Assembly (NCBI GenBank): GCA_022828125.1
Contig: JAJEJD010000008.1
Coordinates: 62,001-126,000, forward strand
Length of the DNA: 64,000 nucleotides
From: a bacterium
GTDB taxonomy: Bacteria; UBA8248
Reading direction: 5' to 3'
The position numbers were made by a program, and so were the translations under genes. The notes beneath the pieces were generated by a model. It searched no databases. It was not told the origin of the DNA and saw only the letters and a program-made list of their open reading frames with translations. Positions 24,802 to 33,077 of the stretch are shown here, piece by piece (the stretch's first letter is position 1; the number at the start of each line of letters is the position of its first letter).

Positions 24802-25758
24802 ATGGCCGGGAACCATATACCCGTTCACATGAAGTCTTATGGAGAAACTTTCTTGAGCCTCGAAAATTCTCCCACCGTCTGCGTTCTGGGATTCGGCATG
24901 GCGGGCAGGCCCATCGCCCGGGGACTGGCGGACGCCGGGGCGGCAGAGGTGCGCGTCTGGAAAAGACCACCCTGGCGGCCCGAACACATCGACGCCTCCA
25001 CTCACCCGGCCATCGAGATGACGCAGTCCATGGAAGAGGCGCTCGCCGGCTCGGACCTCGTTTTATCGCTCGTCACGCCGGAAAGCGCTCTGGAGGCGGC
25101 GCGCAACGCCTCTTCTTTCATTCGGGACGCCGTATACCTGGATTTGAACACCACGACGCCCGAGATGAAGAAGGAAATCGGCCGCGTCATCGAGGCCGGC
25201 GGAGGCAGCCCGGTCGACGGGGCGATTTGCGACCCCGCGGAAGTATACGGACACAAGGTCGTTACTCTTATCTCAGGACCCGAGGCCAGGCGCCTGAGCG
25301 AGGCCATGGCTCGCTACGGGATGCAGCTTCAGGTGCTAAGCGAACGCGTGGGGGACGCCTCCGCTCTCAAGGTCGTGCGCAGCGTGTTCACCAAGGGGCT
25401 GATGATGACTTTCCTGGAATCCATCGAGGCGGCGAGGCGCTGCGGGCTGGTGGAGGAACTCCTCGAATCCATCGCCGGCACCGTGGAGGGCCTTCCGCTC
25501 AGGGACCTGGCCCTGAGTCTCGCGGGCACGAGCCTCATCGTCGCCGAAAGGCGCGCGCAGGAGATGGAAGACGTCGTCTCCACGCTCGAATCGCTGGGAG
25601 TGGACTCGCACATCAGCGCCGCCTCGCTCGAAAAGTTCCGCTGGCTCAAGGGGTTCGATTTCCACGAAGAACTCGGCGGCGTCCCTCCAGAATCGGTCGA
25701 AGCCATGCTCCGCGCGCTCGGGAAAATTTTCGACGCCTCGCCGAAACCGACAGGTTGA
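24802..25758 (+). CDS. NAD(P)-dependent 6-phosphogluconate/3-hydroxyisobutyrate dehydrogenase-like protein (DUF1932)
   Basis: About 318 residues. Rossmann motif VLGFGMAGRPIARGLADAG follows a 27-residue leader; SLVTPESALEAARNA and YLDLNTTTPEMKKEIG are typical of the beta-hydroxyacid dehydrogenase superfamily. The usual catalytic Lys region GxxxxxKxxxN reads GDASALKVVRSVFTKG, with the Lys present. The C-terminal helical domain matches DUF1932-type members. The start is uncertain: MAGNH (24802) or the later ATG at 24832; neither has a strong ribosome-binding site. The substrate is unknown. Confidence 0.8.
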   Translation: MAGNHIPVHMKSYGETFLSLENSPTVCVLGFGMAGRPIARGLADAGAAEVRVWKRPPWRPEHIDASTHPAIEMTQSMEEALAGSDLVLSLVTPESALEAARNASSFIRDAVYLDLNTTTPEMKKEIGRVIEAGGGSPVDGAICDPAEVYGHKVVTLISGPEARRLSEAMARYGMQLQVLSERVGDASALKVVRSVFTKGLMMTFLESIEAARRCGLVEELLESIAGTVEGLPLRDLALSLAGTSLIVAERRAQEMEDVVSTLESLGVDSHISAASLEKFRWLKGFDFHEELGGVPPESVEAMLRALGKIFDASPKPTG

Positions 25759-25809
25759 AAAAACCCCGCCTTCAGGTAAAAAGAATCTTGATTTTGTTCT
25801 TCTATACTC

Positions 25810-25839
25810 TTGATTTTCGGGAGCGGCATCTGCTAGCAT
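25810..25839 (+). promoter_or_regulatory. Candidate promoter of the ferredoxin gene
   Basis: TTGATT (25810-25815), an 18-bp spacer and TAGCAT (25834-25839) preceded by TGC (extended -10). It is the same TGCTAGCAT as upstream of the PPOX gene at 18.25 kb. The leader to the ATG would be about 110 nt. Confidence 0.35.
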
Positions 25840-25956
25840 CGCTCTGCGCTTGGGGTATCCAGGTGAATTTGAGACAAATAACCGCGAATCGCCAGGGGGC
25901 CGTCCCTCGGGGTTCAGATCGCAAAAATCTTCATCATCCGTAGGAGGGAATCATCC

Positions 25957-26268
25957 ATGACATTTGTCATCGGGGAGAAATGCCTGGGCGAGCGTTATGC
26001 GACGTGCGTGAGCGTCTGTCCCGTAGATTGTATGCACCCGGGCGAGTACAAAGGGGAGCCCTTCCTGATCATCGACCCCGAAGAATGCATCGACTGCGGC
26101 GTTTGCCAGCCGGAATGCCCCATTGACGCCATTCTGGAGAGCGAAGACGACGACCCCGTATGGGCGGAAATCAACGCGGAACTCACCGAGGAATTCAAGA
26201 ACAACGAGCCGGTCGAGCCGCGCCCTGCGAACGACCCGCCGCGCAGATCGGACAACGTGCTGCGCTAG
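25957..26268 (+). CDS. Seven- or eight-iron ferredoxin (FdxA-like)
   Basis: 103 residues with eight Cys: 9, 17, 21, 25 and 44, 47, 50, 54. The second set is a canonical C-x2-C-x2-C-x3-CP cluster (CIDCGVCQPECP). The first set is C-x7-C-x3-C-x3-C with CVSVCPVDC, as in 3Fe-4S/4Fe-4S ferredoxins of the FdxA type. An acidic C-terminal tail follows. GGAGGG precedes the ATG and a strong terminator follows the stop, so it is a monocistronic electron carrier. Confidence 0.9.
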   Translation: MTFVIGEKCLGERYATCVSVCPVDCMHPGEYKGEPFLIIDPEECIDCGVCQPECPIDAILESEDDDPVWAEINAELTEEFKNNEPVEPRPANDPPRRSDNVLR

Positions 26269-26285
26269 CTCCATCCTGCTGATTC

Positions 26286-26320
26286 AAACACCGCGGTCAT
26301 CGGGCCGCGGTGTTTTTTAT
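26286..26320 (+). terminator. Rho-independent terminator after the ferredoxin gene
   Basis: Stem ACACCGCGG (26288-26296) and CCGCGGTGT (26305-26313), extendable to 11 bp with flanking A/T, an 8-nt loop, and six T at 26313-26318. Confidence 0.88.
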
Positions 26321-26381
26321 TTACGCCGAAGCGCTTGTTCATTCTTCCCGCCGCACGAAAACGCGGATTTCCGAGGGATCT

Positions 26382-27362
26382 ATGGTTTTAAGCCCACCTG
26401 CAAAAGACGGCCCGCTCATCGCCGTCGCCGGAACGCGCTTCGGCCCCCCCACGGTCGAGGAGGAGATACTCTCGCCTCTGGGTTCCCGCCTGCGCCTTGG
26501 CATGGGAGCGGACGCTGAATCCCTGGCCGAACTCTGCGCGGAGGCGGAAGGCGTCATCATCGGCTCGATTCCCACCTTCACCGCAGATGTCATCTCTCAG
26601 CTAAAGCGCTGCAAAATCCTCGCACGCGGCGGCGTGGGCGTGGACAACGTCGACCTCGAAGCCGCAAGAGCGAAGGGCATCCAGGTCACCTATGTACCTG
26701 ATTACTGCGTCGATGAGGTATCAGATCACGCCATGGCGTTGATCCTCTACTTCGCCCGAAAGCTGGAGCAAGGTATCGCGGAAGCCGAAAAAGGCGGCTG
26801 GGGAATCGCCGCGCTCCGGCCCATCGCCCCGCTGCGCGGCGCGACGCTGGGCGTGGTGGGAATCGGGAGAATCGGCGCGGCCCTCGCCGAAAAAGCGCGC
26901 GCCTTCGGGATGCGGATTATTGCGCACGATCCCTTCGCGCCCGAATCCGTTTTCAAAGATTTAGAGGCCGAGAATGCTCCGTTTTCACAGATATGGGAGG
27001 AATCGGACTACGTCTCCCTGCATGCGCCCTTGACGCCCGAGACGCGCGGCATCGTGAACACCGAAGCGCTCGATCGCATGAAGACGGACGCCGTTCTGAT
27101 CAACGTGGCGCGCGGCGAACTCGTGGACGAGAATGCGCTGGCCGATGCCTTAAAGAGAAACGCCATCCGGGGCGCGGGCCTCGACGTGCTGGAAGTTGAA
27201 CCCCCGGGGCCGAATCACCCGCTGCTCGCCCTTCCCAACTGCCGCGTCACGCCGCACAGCGCGTGGTACAGCACGGCCGCTTTGGATGACATGCGGCGAA
27301 AGGCGGCGACGGACGTATTGCGCGTCCTCCGGGGAGAGGAGCCGCACTATCCCGTGAAATAA
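26382..27362 (+). CDS. D-isomer-specific 2-hydroxyacid dehydrogenase (SerA/CtBP-like)
   Basis: 326 residues. NAD-binding motif GVVGIGRIGAALAEKARAFG with Asp (HDPFAP) at the end of beta2, indicating NAD. Catalytic Arg in INVARGELVDE, Glu in DVLEVEPPG and His in VTPHSAWYS complete the R-E-H triad. The N-terminal substrate domain begins LIAVAGTRFGPP. ATG 26382 follows GAGGGA; the longer frame would run through the terminator hairpin. The substrate is undefined (phosphoglycerate, glycerate or another 2-oxo acid). Confidence 0.88.
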   Translation: MVLSPPAKDGPLIAVAGTRFGPPTVEEEILSPLGSRLRLGMGADAESLAELCAEAEGVIIGSIPTFTADVISQLKRCKILARGGVGVDNVDLEAARAKGIQVTYVPDYCVDEVSDHAMALILYFARKLEQGIAEAEKGGWGIAALRPIAPLRGATLGVVGIGRIGAALAEKARAFGMRIIAHDPFAPESVFKDLEAENAPFSQIWEESDYVSLHAPLTPETRGIVNTEALDRMKTDAVLINVARGELVDENALADALKRNAIRGAGLDVLEVEPPGPNHPLLALPNCRVTPHSAWYSTAALDDMRRKAATDVLRVLRGEEPHYPVK

Positions 27363-27397
27363 TGCCCGGGTCTTTGTTACACGCTACGAGGGTTCCC

Positions 27398-28246
27398 TCA
27401 TTTCTCAATCGGAAAACCGACGATGCTCCCCCACTCCGTCCAGGAGCCGTCGTAAATCTTCACGTCTTCATAGCCCAGCAGATACCGCATGGCGAACCAG
27501 ACCAGACTGGCCCGGTGGCTGAGGCGTCAGTAAAGGACGAGTTCGATCTCGTCACCGGGGGATGCGCCCGCTCCGCCGAGAATCCGCGCGAGTTCCTCCT
27601 TGTCTTTATAAGTGTCGTCCTCATTCAGCAGTTCCCGGAAGAACAGGTGCGCGGCCCCTGGAATGCGCCCGGCGCGCTCGGCCCCGTGGTCGAAGCCGGG
27701 CGGCGGCATCACCCGCTCGCCCCTGTATTCTTCGGGGGAGCGTACGTCGAGCAGCACCCTGCCCGGCGCACCCAGCTTCTCGCGAATATCGTCCCTGCCC
27801 ACGCTTAAGATATCGCCCCCATCCGGTCCGGGGTGGGCGACGGCCTCTGCATCCGGCGCTTCACTCGATACGGGCATTCCGTCCGCTATCCATTTTTTCT
27901 TCGAGCCATCGAGCAGCTTCAGATTATCGAAGCCCGCCATCTTCAGGACCCAGAACGCATAGGTTCCGAACTGCACCGGCTCGCCGTACAGGACGATTTC
28001 ATCATCCGGCCCGACGCCCATCCCGCCCAGACGTTCGGCCAGGGCTTCGGGCGCGGCGAACGCGCGGTCCGTCTCGTGCCAGAGCGCCCCTTTCCAGAAC
28101 CACCAGTGTGCGCCCGGCACGTGGGCCTCGCGGTAGGAGGCGTCGTCACTCGCAGAAGATACCTCGATGACGTGGAGATTCGGATTTTCCAGGTTTTCAG
28201 CGAGCCACGCCGCCGAAACGAGCGTGGAGCCATCTGTTTGCGTCAT
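27398..28246 (-). CDS. Thiosulfate sulfurtransferase-like rhodanese with in-frame UGA at the catalytic Cys (probable selenoprotein)
   Basis: Two rhodanese domains, 282 residues if UGA is read through. The inactive N-terminal domain spans about 10-130 (LLDGSKKKW at its end). The active domain begins [15 protein letters not shown] near residue 167. The reading frame continues past TGA (27527-27529, codon 240): [24 protein letters not shown], then [12 protein letters not shown] to a TGA stop at 27398-27400. In relatives this place reads Y-C-R with the sulfur-carrying Cys. Only that codon is changed; all downstream residues are conserved in type. A SECIS-like hairpin lies right after it. A nonsense mutation or sequencing error is the alternative. 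Confidence 0.8.
27496..27516 (-). promoter_or_regulatory. SECIS-like hairpin downstream of the in-frame UGA
   Basis: In the minus-strand transcript nucleotides +11 to +18 after the UGA (ACCGGGCC) pair with +24 to +31 (GGUCUGGU): eight consecutive pairs, two of them G-U. The loop is AGUCU (+19 to +23), with GU at +20/+21. Bacterial SECIS elements have a short stem at this distance with a G(G)U in the loop; E. coli fdhF, from memory, has AGGUCU at the same position. Read from sequence by hand, without a folding program. Confidence 0.7.
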
Positions 28247-28284
28247 ATCTCTATACCCTCATAAGAAGAAAATGATCCGATATA

Positions 28285-29709
28285 TCACCCGCCGACCATG
28301 GCCGGTTTCTTCTGCCGGACCTCCGGTATCGCTTCCTCGAACGCATGGGAGGCCTGCAGCACGCGGGCTTCCTCCCAGGGCGGTCCCACGATCTGGATCG
28401 ATATCGGCAGGCCGTCTTCGCTGAAGCCCGAAGGCGCCGCCATGGTCGGGAAACCGAAGAGGTTGTAGGGGCCGGTCTGCGGTCTGCCGAGGCCCGTGAA
28501 GAGGTGCTCCTTCCCGTTCACCGTGCCCATTATCGTCGCAACGGGCCCCGCGGGGCAGGGATAGCCGGGCGCCAGGAGAATATCGATCTCATCGAACACC
28601 TTCTCCATCTCGCGGGTGAGGGTGCGCCGCTCTCTCATGGCGTGCATGTATTCTTCCAGCGTCACGCGGCTCGAAATTTCCAGGCGCTCGCGGACGTCGT
28701 CGCCGAATTTTTCCGGATGCGTCGCGAGCCGCTCGCGGTGAACCGCCGCCAGTTCGGCGCTGGCGATGATGCGCCGCACGTCTCTCATTCTATCCGCGTT
28801 CGGATAGCGCACATGGACGATGGCGCCGCCCAGAGCCTTCATGGTCTCTATCGCATTCTCGAAGCCTTTCTGCACCGATGCGTCGTTTTCCGGGAGATAG
28901 AGGTCCTCGCAGACACCGAAGCGCATCCCCTCGATGCCCTCGCCTATCAGGGCGCAGAAATCGGGCGTCTCGCGGTCTCTGGAACCCGCATCCGCCGGGT
29001 CGTAGCCCGCCATGGCCTGCAGCATGATGCCGCAGTCGCGCGCCGTTCTCGCAAGCGGGCCGGCATGGTCGAGAGTCGTAGAGTTCGGGAAAATGCCGCG
29101 AAGGCTCACGCGGCCGTAGGTGGGTTTGAGACCCATCGTACCGCATGCGCTCGCAGGCCCCCGGATGGAGCCGCCCGTGTCGGTTCCCACCGCGCCGGGA
29201 CACATATAGGCCGCCACCGCAGCGCCCGAGCCGCCGCTCGAACCGCCCGAGACACGCTCGGGATTCCAGGGGTTGCGCGCGGGGCCGTAGTGGGGGTTCA
29301 CCGTGGTGGAACCGGCCGCGAACTCGTGCGTGTTGCATTTGCCGACGACGACGGCGCCCGCCTCTTTCAGCTTCCTCACGCACTCGGCATCCTCCGCCGG
29401 CACGTTGTCGGGGAAAAAGCTCGACCCCTGCGTCGTCAGGACGCCTGCGGTATCGATGATGTCCTTGATGCCGACCGGCACGCCGTGCAGAGGGCCGCGG
29501 TAGTGGCCGCCCTGAATCTCGCTTTCCGCCTTTGCCGCGTCCTCACGGGCCTCGTCCGCGCACACGGTGATGAACGCGTTGAGCTCGGGGTTCAGGGCCT
29601 CGATCTGCCGCAAATGCGCGTCCACCACCTCACGCGGGGAGATTTCCTTGCCCTCGATCTGCCGGGCGAGTTCATGTATTGAGAAAAAATTCAGTCCATC
29701 GGCGCTCAT
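28285..29709 (-). CDS. Amidase (amidase-signature family, GatA/AtzF-like)
   Basis: 474-residue cytoplasmic Ser-cisSer-Lys amidase. Catalytic Lys in GVPVGIKDIIDTAG (about residue 80), cis-Ser within VSGGSSGGSGAAVAAY (about 155) and nucleophile Ser in GTDTGGSIRGPAS (about 178). ATG 29709 follows GGAGG; the longer open frame above it is repeat sequence. No second Gat subunit is adjacent, so a stand-alone amidase is more likely than tRNA amidotransferase. Proximity to the Hyu locus suggests degradation of amide or ureide compounds. Confidence 0.9.
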   Translation of the reverse strand: MSADGLNFFSIHELARQIEGKEISPREVVDAHLRQIEALNPELNAFITVCADEAREDAAKAESEIQGGHYRGPLHGVPVGIKDIIDTAGVLTTQGSSFFPDNVPAEDAECVRKLKEAGAVVVGKCNTHEFAAGSTTVNPHYGPARNPWNPERVSGGSSGGSGAAVAAYMCPGAVGTDTGGSIRGPASACGTMGLKPTYGRVSLRGIFPNSTTLDHAGPLARTARDCGIMLQAMAGYDPADAGSRDRETPDFCALIGEGIEGMRFGVCEDLYLPENDASVQKGFENAIETMKALGGAIVHVRYPNADRMRDVRRIIASAELAAVHRERLATHPEKFGDDVRERLEISSRVTLEEYMHAMRERRTLTREMEKVFDEIDILLAPGYPCPAGPVATIMGTVNGKEHLFTGLGRPQTGPYNLFGFPTMAAPSGFSEDGLPISIQIVGPPWEEARVLQASHAFEEAIPEVRQKKPAMVGG

Positions 29710-29867
29710 TTCGACCTCCATTCCACCTGTGTGAATTTCGTTCCGCTTCCACCTGTTTGATGAAACGCCACCATACCACGACAAGGCGGCTTTCGCCCTC
29801 ACGGGAGGGGTTCTCTGTTTCATTTCTGCTATACGTGTGAACCTGGGAATCACTCCTCTCTTGAGGG

Positions 29868-30148
29868 GGTATTGAAAAAGCCCGGAACTCTGGATTTGTC
29901 CTATGTAACCGACCGACGAGAGAGAAAAATCACTCCCCCCTTGAGGGGGAGTCGAAGAGCTGAGGGCGGAAGCCCGAAAGCGATTCGGTGGGGGGATAAT
30001 CCGGAATGGCGATAAAACGCATTTTACCCCCCACCGATTCAGCCTTCGCACAAACCGCTCGGCTTCATCGACTCCCCCTCAAGGGGGGAGTGAACTTCAA
30101 AAGCATGTACTCAACCAAAATCGCTTCCCGGACTTTTTCAACAACCCC
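29868..30148. repeat. Type B repeat, copy 3, bounded by inverted terminal motifs
   Basis: The clearest complete unit. The left end ATTGAAAAAGCCCGG (29871-29885) and right end CCGGACTTTTTCAACAACCC (about 30128-30147) are inverted to each other, giving a 280-bp element. Inside are GACCGACGAGAGAGAAAAA and the B core (29929-30092) with nested inverted repeats CACTCCCCCCTTGAGGGG and CGGTGGGGGG. It lies between divergent genes, so it may also carry regulatory sequence; the rest of the 29710-30293 gap shows no gene. Confidence 0.82.
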
Positions 30149-30293
30149 CAAGATGGGGAGTGATCGGTTACCCCCACTTGGCGGAATCACGGCGATTTGA
30201 TATGGATATTTTCATACCGCCCATTTGAAGCACCCGAAGCAAAAAGACGCGAAAGACGATAGCGCAGCCATCATTCCACGAGGTCAAACCCAC

Positions 30294-31445
30294 ATGAACG
30301 GTAATACTTACGACGCTCTGGTGGTCGGCGGCGGAATCAACGGCCTCTCGGCCCTTTATCACCTGAAGCGCCTGGGCGCCGCGCGCGTCGGGCTGGTGGA
30401 GCGTTTCGAGATCGGCCACGACCGGGGCAGTTCGCACGGCGCCGCCCGCGTCACGAGAAGCGCCTATGTCGCGCCCGAATACGTCCGCCTCATGCAGTGG
30501 GTGCACGCCGAAGAGTGGCCCAGGCTCGAAAAGGACTTACGAAAAAAACTCGTCTATTCCAATCCCGGAATATACACCGGGCCGCCGTGCGAGCGTTACC
30601 ACTCCTACGTCCAGGCGGTGGCGCAAGAGGGCGTGGACGTGGAACTCCTCACCGCGGACGAGGCGCGCAGGAAGTTTCCCCAGTTCACCTTCGAGAATGC
30701 GGAGAGCGCCCTGCTGGACAAGACGGGGGGTTTCATATCCTCGGTAGAGGCGGTCGAATCGCTGGCCGCGCTGGCCCGGGAGAGCGGGGCGCAAATCCAC
30801 GAGAACACGGTCGTCCACGGTTTCGACCCGGCGGCCGATCCCGTGAAGGTCGAAACGAGCGCGGGAACTTTAGAAACCGAGCGCCTCGTCGTGGCGGCGG
30901 GCGCTTGGGCGAAGGATTTGCTCCCGTTCCTGAAACCCAGTCTCAACATCGCCCGCCAGACGGTTGGATACTTCACGCCCGAGGACGACCCGGACGCCTA
31001 CCTGCCCGGCCGGTTCCCGGTCTGGGCCTACAGGGAACAGGACGAGAACAACCTGTTCTACGGAATGCCCGTATTCGGGCGCGCCGGCGTCAAGGTGGGC
31101 CGGCATCTGAGAGTCGGGGTGGATGACGACCCGGACAACCCGCCCGACGCCGTCGACCAGGAGAAAATCGCCGACGTGAGGCGCTTCATGGCGCGCTTTT
31201 TCACCTGCAGGAACTGGACGCTCGCGGGTGCTGAGCACTGCCTCTACACCAACGCGCCGAACGAGGATTTCATTATCGACCTGCATCCCGAGAACCCGCG
31301 CATCGCGTTCGGGGCCGGCTTCTCGGGCCACGGATTCAAGTTCGGTCCGCTCACCGGAAGGCTTCTGGCCGAACTCGCATGGGAGGGGAAAATTTCCATA
31401 CCCGATGCCGAACTGGCGAGGCGCCTTTTTTCACTCGAGAAATAA
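30294..31445 (+). CDS. FAD-dependent oxidoreductase, sarcosine oxidase/N-methyltryptophan oxidase (SolA)-like
   Basis: 383-residue DAO-family flavoenzyme. N-terminal dinucleotide motif VVGGGINGLSALYHL, then the arginine-rich FAD loop in GSSHGAARVTRSAY. HCLYTNAPNEDFIIDLHP near residue 318 matches the monomeric sarcosine oxidase segment whose Cys binds FAD covalently, and GFSGHGFKFGPLTG is the terminal FAD-contact motif. ATG 30294 follows CGAGG. Likely reaction: oxidative demethylation of an N-methylated amino acid with O2, giving formaldehyde and H2O2. Confidence 0.88.
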   Translation: MNGNTYDALVVGGGINGLSALYHLKRLGAARVGLVERFEIGHDRGSSHGAARVTRSAYVAPEYVRLMQWVHAEEWPRLEKDLRKKLVYSNPGIYTGPPCERYHSYVQAVAQEGVDVELLTADEARRKFPQFTFENAESALLDKTGGFISSVEAVESLAALARESGAQIHENTVVHGFDPAADPVKVETSAGTLETERLVVAAGAWAKDLLPFLKPSLNIARQTVGYFTPEDDPDAYLPGRFPVWAYREQDENNLFYGMPVFGRAGVKVGRHLRVGVDDDPDNPPDAVDQEKIADVRRFMARFFTCRNWTLAGAEHCLYTNAPNEDFIIDLHPENPRIAFGAGFSGHGFKFGPLTGRLLAELAWEGKISIPDAELARRLFSLEK

Positions 31446-31512
31446 GGCTTTATCTCTCCTGACGAGGGTCCGCGTCCCTCCTGAGGCGTCGGGTATGGAT
31501 CCCCTCAAAAAA

Positions 31513-31702
31513 GGGGCTGTTGAAAAACCCCGATTAACGAGGATTCGACGCGACCGTGGAGGGGGCGGTTTTTGTAGGGGACGCATAGTATGCGTCCCAG
31601 CTTTTTCGAAGGCGGAACTCGGGCCGCATATATGCGGCCCCTACAATCCCTTCGGCAAGGCGGTATCCCATTGCCGGCATTGCAGGGTTTTTCAACAGCC
31701 CC
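31513..31702. repeat. Type C element with perfect 18-bp terminal inverted repeats
   Basis: GGGGCTGTTGAAAAACCC at 31513-31530 and its exact complement at 31685-31702 bound a 190-bp element. The core is unlike A and B: it has the palindrome GGGACGCATAGTATGCGTCC (about 31579-31599) and GGGCCGCATATATGCGGCCC (about 31620-31640), with TGTAGGGG/CCCCTACA on either side. A partial B-type flank (CTCTCTCGTCGGTCGATTAC) and another terminal motif TTCTTCAACAACCCCG follow to about 31785. No gene lies in 31446-31800. Confidence 0.85.
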
Positions 31703-31800
31703 CTCAAGAGGGGAGTGGTTTTTCTCTCTCGTCGGTCGATTACATAAGACAAGTCCAGGAACCGGGGGTTCTTCAACAACCCCGGCGAACGGAGAATGCC

Positions 31801-32625
31801 CTATGACGCCCCACCATCTATAAGCGCCCTCAAATTCTCCGCCGCCAGCTTCGCCGCCGTGCGGATGTCGGGTTTGGAGACGATCTGGCAGGTCAGCCAG
31901 CCGTCATACCCTATCGAGCGCAGCGCCCCGATGACCTCGCCAAAGGGAATGTGCCCGCCGCCGGGATAGTAGCGGTTGTTCTCGGCGATGTGCATGTGGC
32001 CGAGAAGCTCTCCCGATTCGACGATGGGGTCTGTGAACGAAGCCTCATCCGCGTTCATGTGGTAGGTGTCGAGCATGAGGACGAACGCCTCGTGATCGAG
32101 TTCCCGGCAAAGGGCGGCGCCTTCCGCAGCCGTGGTCACGTTGTTGATCCAGTGGCTGCACAAGGGTTCCAGATAAAGTCTGGCGCCCCGCGCGGCGGCC
32201 TCATCCGCGAGACCGAGCAGCGCGTCGCGCATCCAGCCGAGGGAATCATCGCGCCGCTCGTCCTCGCACAGATTCCCGCGTGAGGAACCGATCACCATGC
32301 CGCACCCGAACCGCTGCGCCATATCGAGCGCGTCCAGGTGTCGGCGGTAGGAGACTTCTCTTATCTCGGGCACGGGGTGGCACAGCCATATCCTGTCCTG
32401 AAAGCCCATGGCCGCCGTGTGGATCATCGAGACGGAGAGTCCCCGGCTTTTGATCTGCTTCTCTATCTCGTCTAAATCGAGTTCAGCGGGTTTTCTCACC
32501 GAAAGCTCCACGCCGCAGAATCCCGCCTCGGCGATGCAGTCGAGGTTTCCCTCAAGCGTCCCCTGCGCGCTGGGGAGGTTGGGGGTGGAGATATCCGGCG
32601 TGGCGATCTGATAACTGAGCTTCAT
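31801..32625 (-). CDS. Sugar phosphate isomerase/epimerase-like TIM-barrel protein
   Basis: 274 residues of the xylose-isomerase-like barrel (AP_endonuc_2 fold). Conserved metal-ligand Glu/His/Asp: GVELSVRKP (about 40), YLEPLCSHWINN (about 153), LMLDTYHMN (about 185), GHMHIAENNRYYPGGGHIPF (about 212) and final barrel strand WLTCQIVSKP. A hydroxypyruvate isomerase or ketose epimerase activity is the usual prediction. Its ATG overlaps the stop of the preceding PPOX gene (ATGA), making it the last gene of the Hyu operon. Confidence 0.82.
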   Translation of the reverse strand: MKLSYQIATPDISTPNLPSAQGTLEGNLDCIAEAGFCGVELSVRKPAELDLDEIEKQIKSRGLSVSMIHTAAMGFQDRIWLCHPVPEIREVSYRRHLDALDMAQRFGCGMVIGSSRGNLCEDERRDDSLGWMRDALLGLADEAAARGARLYLEPLCSHWINNVTTAAEGAALCRELDHEAFVLMLDTYHMNADEASFTDPIVESGELLGHMHIAENNRYYPGGGHIPFGEVIGALRSIGYDGWLTCQIVSKPDIRTAAKLAAENLRALIDGGAS

Positions 32626-33077
32626 TCAGTAGACTCTCCCCTTTGCATCGCGCCCCAGGACGCGGCGCGCTTTGGCGTTATCTCTATCATCCATTGGTGG
32701 ATCGTGATGGCGCCGCGGTACTGCGCGTATTTTTCACGCAAGCGTTCGGCAGCCTTCTCGTAAACCGCTGCGTCCGCCTCGGCGTGGATGATGACAGCGC
32801 TCCCGAAGATGAGGGCGAAGCCGAGTTTCGCCCAGTCGTCCTCGTAATGATCCACCAGAAACGTGACCTGCGCGTTCTCGCGGATGTTGTCGAGCCTTTT
32901 GAGCCGCTCGATGTCTTTTTTCTGCTTGCCGTCCACCGGAATGTAGATTTTCCCGTCCACCACGGCGAACACGACGGGCACGACGTGGGGCGCGGCGTCC
33001 CTGCTTGCCGTCGCCAGCCGCGCCACGCGCGCGCGCTCCACGAACGCCCACGCATCATCGCCGAGCAGAGGCTTCAT
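32622..33077 (-). CDS. PPOX-class F420-dependent protein (TIGR03668-like)
   Basis: 151-residue split-barrel flavoprotein-like protein. FVERARVARLATASRDAAPHVVPVVF is the family N-terminal beta pair, KIYIPVDGKQKKDIERLKRLDNI the cofactor-contact region and QWMIEITPKRAASWG the terminus. Start at ATG 33077, overlapping the HyuB stop (ATGA); stop overlapping the next gene's ATG. Co-translation with HyuA/HyuB suggests a role in the same catabolic pathway, perhaps reducing a ring-opened product. Cofactor F420 versus FMN is not decided. Confidence 0.8.
   Translation of the reverse strand: MKPLLGDDAWAFVERARVARLATASRDAAPHVVPVVFAVVDGKIYIPVDGKQKKDIERLKRLDNIRENAQVTFLVDHYEDDWAKLGFALIFGSAVIIHAEADAAVYEKAAERLREKYAQYRGAITIHQWMIEITPKRAASWGAMQRGESTE

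Noticed and set aside
27527-27529. UGA read as Trp or Gly by an altered genetic code
   Set aside because: Many genes here terminate properly with TGA (for example ATGA overlaps at 33074, 36708 and 46271).
31500-31712. Target-site duplication around the type C element
   Set aside because: CCTCAA occurs near both sides, but not directly adjacent to both terminal repeats, so I cannot claim a duplication.
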